Of a DNA stretch of 64,000 nucleotides, positions 56,491 through 64,000 are shown one piece after another. Origin of the DNA: Tetrastigma voinierianum (taxonomy: Eukaryota > Streptophyta > Magnoliopsida > Vitales > Vitaceae); assembly GCA_016808115.1 (NCBI GenBank), contig JAEQBH010002430.1, positions 248,001 to 312,000 of the forward strand, read 5' to 3'. The notes beneath the pieces were generated by a model. That model saw only the letters and a program-made list of their open reading frames with translations, had not been told where the DNA came from and did no database searches. A program made the translations under genes and the position numbers. The first letter of the stretch is position 1. Every line of letters starts with the position of its first letter.

Positions 56491-58540
56491 CACCAAGCTT
56501 TGCAATTTACTTAAGTCCATTGAGGGGCTTCTTTAATAGGCTCCTGATTTTTGCATGTATGTCCAATTTGACACCTAAACCTTTTTTTCAGTCCAACAAT
56601 TCCCCTAATGTTTGTTCTCTAACATATTTATGCATATATTGTTAACACATTCAACATGTAGACAAATGGCCTGAGAACGCATCTGACGTGGCGGCCACAT
56701 GTCACCAGCCCCTACTGTTTGTTCTTTGATTTTATATAAAACAAAAAATTTGTTTGAATCTTTAACATATTTTCTAGGGGAAAATGATAGGAACAATCTC
56801 AAGTTTGATCGATCTTTTTTAAATAGTCTCATATATTGATTAATTATAAATAATCTGAGGTTTAGGTGGTCTCTTATCGTATTGATTCAGACATAGGTAA
56901 CTAGCTAAAAGAGTTAAAATAATCATACATTGCCCCCTCTCACAACATTTCACTATCTAATTAACCTCAAAATTTTTATTTTTATTTTTGAAATTAGTTT
57001 TATCTCCACCCTCTCTCCTCTCTGGCCTATTCTACCTCCACCTTCAAGCCACCTCTTCGGCAACCACTCCTCCATCCCACTAGGCCACTACGTCTCAGTC
57101 TCAATCCTCATTTCCGTAGCATTTTTCGTTTTCATTTCTTCTTGGAATGTTGTGTGCTGATGTGATCTGGGGTTTCCTACATGGGATTTGAAATGCACTT
57201 GCCGCCCTGTTTGTTTGTTGGGAAAACTAGAAAAAATGGGGGAAAATGAGGCATTGCATGTTATTTACTCTTTTTTGATTTACGAAAAAAGGGTAACAAT
57301 GGCACAACCCAATAAAGGCAAGTGCTTATCTTTGGAGTTTCTAGATTCAAGATTTTGTTTTCCTCCCTCTTTCCTACATTTTTCTCAGTATCCAAATAGG
57401 TGGTGAGAAATTACCCTCATTTTCATGGAATTGATGATATCTTCTTCGTAATTTCATCTGAATCAAAATTATGTTTCATTTAATTTTTTCCTCCCTTTTT
57501 GAATCAATGAATCTATCAATTTTGATACAGATTAGGGAGGTTGAGATAATGCTGAGGAAGAGAAGCAAGTCATTGCATGAATCCTATCATGAATCATCAT
57601 CACCGGCGCCATTTCCAAACCCAGCATCACACTCTAGAATCACTTCAACAGACAAACAGAGACTGGATACTGGAAACCCACCGGTTAGGATCGTGAAATA
57701 AAGTCTAGCAATAACAAAAATGGTCCCAAGAAACTTGATTTCTTTAAAGGTCGGGGTCGTGGTGCCCTTAGGACCAACTGGGTCATCCATGAGTATCGTG
57801 CAGTTATTGCTTCTTTTCCTACCGATGTATAGCATATCCATTTTCTTCCATTATCCCTCTGTTTTTTTTTTTTTGTATCAATACTGCTTGGTTGACTAGA
57901 AAAGGAAAGTGAATTATTGATAAATGTTTATTGGAGTTCCTGTTAGAATGGTAGTAATTAAAGCATACTTACATAACTAGGGAAATTGTTGATTCTTTAA
58001 TTTGTTGATTTATTGAAATAAGCATATGGATTGGATTTAAATAACTTGACTCGTAAGTAATTTTTTATTGGTTTTCACAAGGATTGGATATGGTTGGTAC
58101 ATATACTGGAATTTATGTTGTTTTGTGTTTCAAATTGTGTAGAAGGCCTATGTTTTATGTCACTTAAAGATAAAAAACATATGAGAGTACAGGGTCTGGT
58201 AATCCAGTTCCTGGGGAGGCTGTTGCATGTGGGTTTTCTCTAGGAATTAGCTTTAATGGCTTGTTATCTTAACTGCCTATCATTCAAAGATACTAAAATC
58301 CCATACCAATATGGAAATGAAATCACAGTGACTGTGCAAATTGACGAAAGCTTAGAAATCCAAGAGCTGACTAAAACTGATTGAGAGACAGCAGCAGAAG
58401 AGAAGGAAGATGAACTAGGCGGCGACAATGGTGGAGGAGGAAGAAGAGTAGGAGGAAAATGTGTCAACAATGGTGAAAAAGAGAGGAGAGAGAGTGAGTG
58501 GGGATAAAGCTGTTTTTTTTTTTAAATAAAAATTTTGAGG
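56491..58540. other. Intergenic DNA with a NAC-like exon remnant
   Basis: Low-copy-looking DNA between two hAT elements. It contains pyrimidine-rich stretches (56990-57110), a short frame at 57471-57701 rich in Ser, Pro and basic residues that I cannot assign, and the NAC-like segment at 57692-57832. No complete gene model can be built. Confidence 0.45.
57692..57832 (+). pseudogene. NAC-domain exon fragment (subdomain D-like)
   Basis: A 46-codon open segment ends in TAG and contains KKLDFFKGRGRGALRTNWVI then HEYRAV. This matches the order (K)TLxFYxGRAPxGxRTxWVMHEY of subdomain D of plant NAC transcription factors, which bind DNA in the nucleus. An in-frame stop lies just upstream and no other NAC subdomain is visible nearby, so it looks like an orphan, decayed exon. 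The assignment rests on this one motif. Confidence 0.5.
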
Positions 58541-58569
58541 ATCAATTAGATAGTGACATATGATGAGCA

Positions 58570-58670
58570 ATGAACAAAATATCGGTAATTACGGATATAT
58601 CGGTACTTGGATTTTACGGAAATATCGGTAAATATCGATGGATATTTTGACAAAAATATCGGTAAAGCGA
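58570..58670. repeat. Clustered atatcgg motifs at a hAT end
   Basis: Four or five copies of atatcggta or close variants lie within 100 bases beside the second hAT relic. Subterminal motif clusters of this kind serve as transposase binding sites in hAT elements. Confidence 0.55.
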
Positions 58671-58899
58671 AAATTAACAAAAATACTTTGAAATTCATGG
58701 AATTACTTTGTTGAATTATAAAAAATACATAAATAAGCAAATATATATTTGTTAAAGACGATATTCATTATAATTTATCGAGAAATTACATTACAATAGT
58801 CATTTAAAACCAAAATGAAGATCGATGTGATTCAATTACATTATTTGATGAAGGGATCCCATCTTGATGAAGATAATATTCATACAAAGACATGATGTT

Positions 58900-60735
58900 C
58901 CGATAATATTGATTGTAACTTCGAACATGTTATGCATAAATCTGTTGACTCCTACCCACAACCTCTCCATGGATAGGAAACTCGGGGTTCACCCACATGT
59001 TCGTTTTAAATCCTTGTTGCATTTGATATGGAATTTGGAATGACATTTGTGGATCATGAGGATAGTTAATCATTCCATATTACTCACCAATAGAACCTAA
59101 AGATGTGAAGAAGGCTAGCCATAACTCATTGTATAAAGAGGAAATATGTTGCCCTCATTCGGTGAATCACTGATGAATTGAGTTCCAATACTCATGGACT
59201 CAAAACTGGCCGAAAACGAATCCTCATTATATGGTGTCATCCTTCGTTGTCTTCCTCTATATGGCTTTCCAATGGCCTCAATACTTGGACCGACTTTCCT
59301 AGACCCGTGGTCTTCATCTTGTGTAGCATGTGTGAAATCATCTTCACTGATGAATGAGCTCAATGGATATTGACTTTGTTGTGGATCTGCAATATTCCCA
59401 CCATCATTTCCAGTATCACTACCATCATTGGTCCCTCCTCCTCTCGAGCCTTCATAACTTCAGGTAGAAGTACCAGCAAAACTTGGTCTACTACTATGTT
59501 CAACACTTGAATCAAAAGAGGGTCGAGAAGTAACAGTTGGTTGAAATGAGTCTCTCGTGGCTTGACTAAAACTTTCACTATGAACTTCTTCAGATAAAAT
59601 CCGCTCAACATTAACACTTGCTTCTCGAACATGTGCAGCAATTCGTGGATCAGGATTTCCATCTTCATCATCTAAATGGAGAGTTCTAACCCATCGAAAT
59701 AGTTTATTCTTGTCTTCTTCACCAAACTCAGTTGAAATTTCAAGTAAATCGAGAAAATTATTTCTTTCATAACTTTATCTGCTTTCGCCTTATATCACGT
59801 ACCTTTAGTTGCATGTTGTAATAACAAAAAACCAATTGTTGGAGTCTAGGGTAAGTAAGCCGATTTCTTTGTTTGGTATGAATTAGAGAAAATGTCCTCC
59901 AATTTATCTCATTTGCTAAAGACAACGCGATTTGGGAAAGAACCTTCAAGGCCAAATTCCTTAACGTTGGAGTGTGATTTTCATACAAAAACCACTATTC
60001 AGCTGCAATAAAAATTACTTATATTCCATATATAATAATAAAATAGTTATGAAATTTACTTTTAATGAGAATTAACACTCACTAGGAACCATATTTTATC
60101 TTGATTCTATTGTTGTCCGATCACCAAATCCCTTTTTTACATCTCGGGATAATATAAGTTGTGAATTCAAAATGTCAAAAAATCTAAAATAAAAAATCAA
60201 TCGAATAAATTGAATCAATTAATTAGAATTAGAAACTCTTATTAATTTAATGCTCCTCATTTCAAAAAATTACAAAGGCCTTAAGTATTAGGATCTAATT
60301 TAGAAAAAACGTCATGAACAACTTGAAGTAGCTCAAGGTCACAACCAACTCCAAGTCTATATTGAAATTTTGGATTTAAATAGTATGCTGCAATAGTTAT
60401 TGGGAATTAGTATGTGATAATAATAGAAACATAATATTATTAAATGTGAATATCGGTGAAGAGGATATTAATTAGTTACCTACTGCATAAAGAGGATGCT
60501 TAAGGGTTCTATCCAAACGATCTATGATGATATATTTCACCCACTCTTTAGTTTTGAGTCGATCTAAATATACCTTCATCAATTGAATCAACTTATAGAC
60601 AAATGGCATGGTTGGGACGACTTCTGAATCAATAATGCGAAGCACTGTGTATAGTGCCTCATAGATGGACACTACCTTCTCCACCTTCTCCCAAGATTCA
60701 TGATCAAACATGAGCCTTTCAACCTGACAGGCCGA
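58900..60735 (-). pseudogene. Second hAT transposase relic (DUF659/dimerisation type)
   Basis: Minus strand, high to low: an open piece at 60711-60472 with WEKVEKVVSIYEALYTVLRI, then SEVVPTMPFVYKL and DRTLKHPLYAVGN. Then FQYRLGVGCDLELL near 60370, and the C-terminal dimerisation domain at 59988-59767 (NHTPTLRNLALKVLSQ, INWRTFSLIHTKQRNRL, QQLVFCYYNMQLKVRD). A Ser/Gly/Asp-rich tail follows down to about 59115 (RGRQRRMTPYNEDSFSAS). This differs from the hAT at 36835-56482. Upstream domains were cut off at about 60735 by element F. Gaps between pieces may be introns or decay. Confidence 0.8.
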
Positions 60736-60740
60736 AAACG

Positions 60741-61880
60741 TGGTGTGTAAAATGTACGCCTATGTGCGCAAGTGCACGCGTCGCCCCAAGTAATATAGTG
60801 TACCAATGGTACGGATATCGATCCACAGGGATAGGTGTGTTGACTACAGAGATTTGCTTTTCAAATATTATCTGGATGTGTGTAATGTGTGAAAGGGTAC
60901 TTGTATCTTAATGTAAACTAAACTACTTAATTGAATGAATTACTATTTAATGGGGACTAGGTTATGTCTCCCCCTGCCACTTTTGATGGATTATTTCTTA
61001 AAGATGATATTGTTCAGTCTATTTATGATTTATTAATGGCAAGGTGATCTTGTCTACGAGATACCCTCTCTCGAGGTGTATTCATTTATTCAAGCAAGAG
61101 ATTGGGTGTATCTCTACTCCCAACTCCTAGTTCAAATGCTTAAATGTTCTAACCTTAATCTGCCACCTTCTGGACGGGGAATAATCTCTATTTACCGAAT
61201 CAACCAAAGGTCGCTTCTACTCATATCCCTAGGTATCCTCATATCCTAATCCTCGGATCTCTAGCATGAACATACTAATGTTGGCCAAACATTACCATGT
61301 AATTGATCTACAGATGTAAAGCAGATGATAATGAATCATAAATCAATGAATAATATAAATTAATCAACTTTAATCCATTCAAACGTGACAGGGTTCAACA
61401 ATACCCTAGGTATAGATCTAGAACATAATGAATAAGAAAATGTCAATAGGCGATATATAAAAACACGCCGTAATATCCAAACAAAGAAGAATACAAATCA
61501 CTCGGCTCTTCTCCCATACTCGATGTCCCCGCTCCGATTTCCCGCCCGGTTTGTAATGCATTCCCGATCTCCGATCCCCCTCAAATTCCGTTTCCATTTG
61601 CCTTTTAATGATTGAAAGGAGAAACTCGCGCTGACGTCGCGACGTTGCCGCTTGTTGACTTCTTTATATGTTGACTCAACGTCGCGACGTTCCAGCCATC
61701 CTTATGCACTGCCTCCTGCTGCTCCAAAATTGCTTCCAAAGTCATTCCTTTAATTCAATTGCACCCGTACACACCAATCACCAAATCGTGCATCCGTACC
61801 ACAAAACTACATATTAATATAAAATAAACGCGAAATAAGACCGACACGGTATAACCCGAGTGTTTTTAGTGCACTCATCA
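60741..61880 (-). mobile_element. Element F: 3' LTR, minus orientation
   Basis: On the minus strand it starts TGATGAGTGCACTAAAAAC at 61880, directly after a region with gcttgaggacaagcaaga, a layout seen just before the 3' LTR of many plant Athila/Tat-type Gypsy elements. It ends around 60741-60746. Near its end the plus strand reads gcgcaagtgcacgcg and tcgatccacagggatag, also characteristic of such LTRs. It abuts the hAT relic, so F inserted into it. Confidence 0.6.
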
Positions 61881-61915
61881 CACTTCAACTTAGTTTCTTG
61901 CTTGTCCTCAAGCAA
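61881..61915 (-). other. Polypurine-tract region of element F
   Basis: The minus strand reads gcttgaggacaagcaag followed by aaactaagttgaagtg, ending at the LTR start. The usual G-run is degraded. Confidence 0.45.
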
Positions 61916-62606
61916 GAATGGACTCTACACTAGACACACACCCTACATATTATACCTAACACAAAATAAAGGCTTTCGTGACATGCCGATAGATAGAGGA
62001 TCAAATTAGACCTGATCCGCCTCGCTGCTCTATTTGAAGTTCACAGGGTTCGCAAAGGTGTTCGAATTTCGAAAGAACTAGGTTGAACTCAGTGAAGTCG
62101 ACTAGTGCCTCAGCCTCTGATATATTTAATAGCCTTTCTCAATGACCCTATGTGCGTATAAATAAATGACCTCTAGTGTACACTTAAGTTCCGATGCCCC
62201 CCAAAATTGAGCTCAACTCGCCTAATTGGGAAAATCTAACTACAAAAGGATCGGAACGGACCATTTGCAATATCGAATATATTTACTCACTACATAGAAA
62301 TGTTAGTGCCCAAGTTTATGCTATGTCCATGTGAATGGATTAGTCAGGGTGACTCCCACCGCTTGGTTATGGGCACTGCATTCAGCCCCCCGAAAGTCAC
62401 CCCGAACACTAACTCAACCTAAGGGCCCTAAGTCGGGAAATTACTTCTGTCCCCTCAGAACGGGCAAGGAAGTCAATGACTCCCGCCGCTGGCTCGTGCA
62501 GGCACGGGCTTCTAAGTGCCCTTCGATCAGGCCCTGGATTCCGATTGGAAGATCCCACTTATTTTATCTCTATCTATCTATTTTATTCTCTTCTTTTTTT
62601 TATTTT

Positions 62607-62669
<63 letters not shown>

Positions 62670-63285
62670 TTATTTTTTTCATTTTTAGCTCGAAGGCAAC
62701 TTTTATTCACTGTGTCCCATCTCTTTTCGTATTTAGAGACTCCTGTGGTTTTGTTGAACTAGTAGTCAAGTTCTGCACCTATGCATAACCTAGAGATCAT
62801 TTGTGTGTGAGTGTGATAGGCTCATTGAGAAATGGTTTCTTGAATAACCGGAAGTGATTCACTATGCCTCCCCCTCCTATTCAACCTAATTCCCGAACAT
62901 TTAAACGACCAATGCAACCTTTCTTTATTGACACAAGTGGGTTCAGGGTAAAAATTTGATCCCCTACTCTAAAGCATGGCATCACCTATGCAACTACACA
63001 CAACTACTCCAACACTAACACCACTACACATGCGTGATGACCCACCTAAAAACGCAAATATGACTAAACACAAAACACAAAACACAAACACACAACACAA
63101 ACATGAAATGTAAACCCACGCGTAAATGTGTAAACTAACATGCAGCTAAATAAAAATAAAATACTATGACTAATACGAAAATCAAAGCAAAACAAGACTA
63201 ATCTAATAAATTCTCAATCACCACTCACACCTCTCCCCCAAACAAAATATCCAAAGGTCCCCACCGGCAACAAAAGAACAAGAGG
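61916..63285 (-). other. Element F: non-coding 3' internal region
   Basis: No conserved frame. It holds a (TA)n microsatellite at 62613-62665 and a C/A-rich stretch of acacaaac motifs at 62985-63130. The plus-strand frame 62331-62762 is created by the microsatellite. Confidence 0.45.
62613..62665. repeat. (TA)n microsatellite
   Basis: A perfect TA run of about 26 units following a T-rich stretch. Confidence 0.97.
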
Positions 63286-63289
63286 GTGA

Positions 63290-64000
63290 AGAGAATCCCC
63301 CGTGATCGCCACATCATGTGGGGGCGGTGGTGGCCGTGGAATGCCAGGAGCCGAGCAAGCCGGGCCAGAGCCGAGCAAGCCGGGCCCGAGTGGACCGCCG
63401 CCGGGCCAAGAATCGTGGCCGGCTGGCCAACATCAGACGCATATCAGCGGCGCCCATATCCTCGCGGTGATGAGGACTCGGCAGGTTCCCGGGTCTCGGG
63501 CCCCGCACGCATCAAATTCTGGGCAAGTGAGAGCACCGGTCCTCGAGGCTCCAGCGGGACTCCGTGACGCCTCCGGGCCGGGCTGCGGGTGGTGGTGGCA
63601 GGTGGTGGACGAGGATTGCCCAATGTCCTTTGGGACGCCCAGAGACCAAACGAGCCTCGATAGTCATGAAGCTCGCCCTCATGCCTCGAGGGCTCATGGT
63701 CTGAGTCGAGACTTCCTCGTGCCAGGGTACACCCGCTTGTCGCGCTGGATCGATACTGGGCCTTGATGGGGTGTATCCACGCCTCATTGTCATCGAGGGG
63801 CACCCCGACTCGTTTGCATAAGCCATAGATGAGGAAAGGGTGCCCCAAATTCATTTAGTTCCGCTATGGAGGATAGCATCTCTTATAACCTGCCCAACAT
63901 CGTGCGGGATATCTTAAATGATGGCATATTGGTGTGGCACGCTGGCCGTCATCATTGACACGTTCGTCGTCGGAATGAGACGCGACGTGATGAAGTGATG
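63290..64000 (-). pseudogene. Element F: plant transposon-protein domain, partial
   Basis: A minus-strand reading frame enters from the right edge. Recognisable order: IPHDVGQVIRDAIL (about 63900), then NLGHPFLIYGLCKRVGVPLDDNEAWIHPIKA (63850-63760). This matches the domain annotated as putative plant transposon protein in Gypsy elements of the Athila/Tat group. After it the frame stays open to 63444 as G+C-rich, Pro/Arg/Ser-rich linker. Upstream coding lies beyond the window. Plus-strand frames over the same region (63286-63766) are Gly/Ala/Arg-rich shadows. Confidence 0.6.

Noticed and set aside
62331..62762. 143-codon plus-strand frame with a Tyr-Ile run
   Set aside because: The run is the translation of a (TA)n microsatellite and nothing else in the frame is conserved.
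63302..63766. 154-codon plus-strand frame rich in Gly, Pro, Arg and Ser
   Set aside because: It is the shadow of a G+C-rich minus-strand region; the conserved residues of the plant transposon-protein domain are on the minus strand.

Overview
The window looks like nuclear DNA of a eudicot plant, possibly a woody one. It holds one intact multi-exon gene of a plant-specific reductase family, set in a dense, nested pile of plant-type LTR retrotransposons (Ty3/Gypsy of Tekay-like and Tat-like type, one Ty1/Copia) and hAT DNA transposons. There is no bacterial or operon-like organisation and no CRISPR array. Lineage names rest on domain content, primer-binding sites and terminal sequences read by eye; no database search was possible.

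Left third (1-22059): three LTR elements are stacked. Element B (+, Tekay-like, chromodomain; right part 15825-22059) was split inside its 5' LTR by element C (-, Tat-like; right end 15824, gag about 11.4-9 kb, pol about 9-3.2 kb). C was in turn split in its integrase C-terminus by element A (+, Tekay-like; 1-3164, ending in a complete LTR at 700-3164). C also carries, inside its protease-linker region, an LTR-like block (7490-8778) whose junction bears 47 bases matching the 3' half of tRNA-Asp including CCA.

Gene island (22060-28700): the only intact gene is a six-exon, 323-codon NADPH-dependent reductase of the cinnamoyl-CoA reductase / dihydroflavonol reductase superfamily (23381-26284), most like the CCR-like or phenylacetaldehyde-reductase branch. 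It is followed by a 357-bp hAT MITE with a perfect 8-bp target duplication.

Middle (28.7-36.8 kb): a truncated Gypsy element (LTR, primer site, gag), a 614-bp non-autonomous hAT element with a perfect 8-bp duplication, and a Copia element with unequal LTRs (423 and 963 bp) and no recognisable reverse transcriptase.

Right part (36.8-56.5 kb): a hAT transposon (36835-56482, 8-bp duplication gcctttgg) whose minus-strand transposase is cut in two by a 16.6-kb Tat-like Gypsy element (38390-54946, 5-bp duplication atatg). The 5' LTR of that element was invaded by a solo Tekay-type LTR in minus orientation, itself invaded by a plus-oriented solo LTR of the same family. The Tat element also carries a 65-70 bp tandem array after pol and a long decayed antisense reading region before its 3' LTR.

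End (56.5-64 kb): unique-looking DNA with a NAC-domain-like exon remnant, a second, unrelated hAT transposase relic (58.9-60.7 kb, minus), and the 3' end of another minus-strand Gypsy element running off the window. I found no convincing new functional system. The strongest unusual signals are the tRNA-LTR junction, the precisely dated nest, and the inverted solo-LTR pair.
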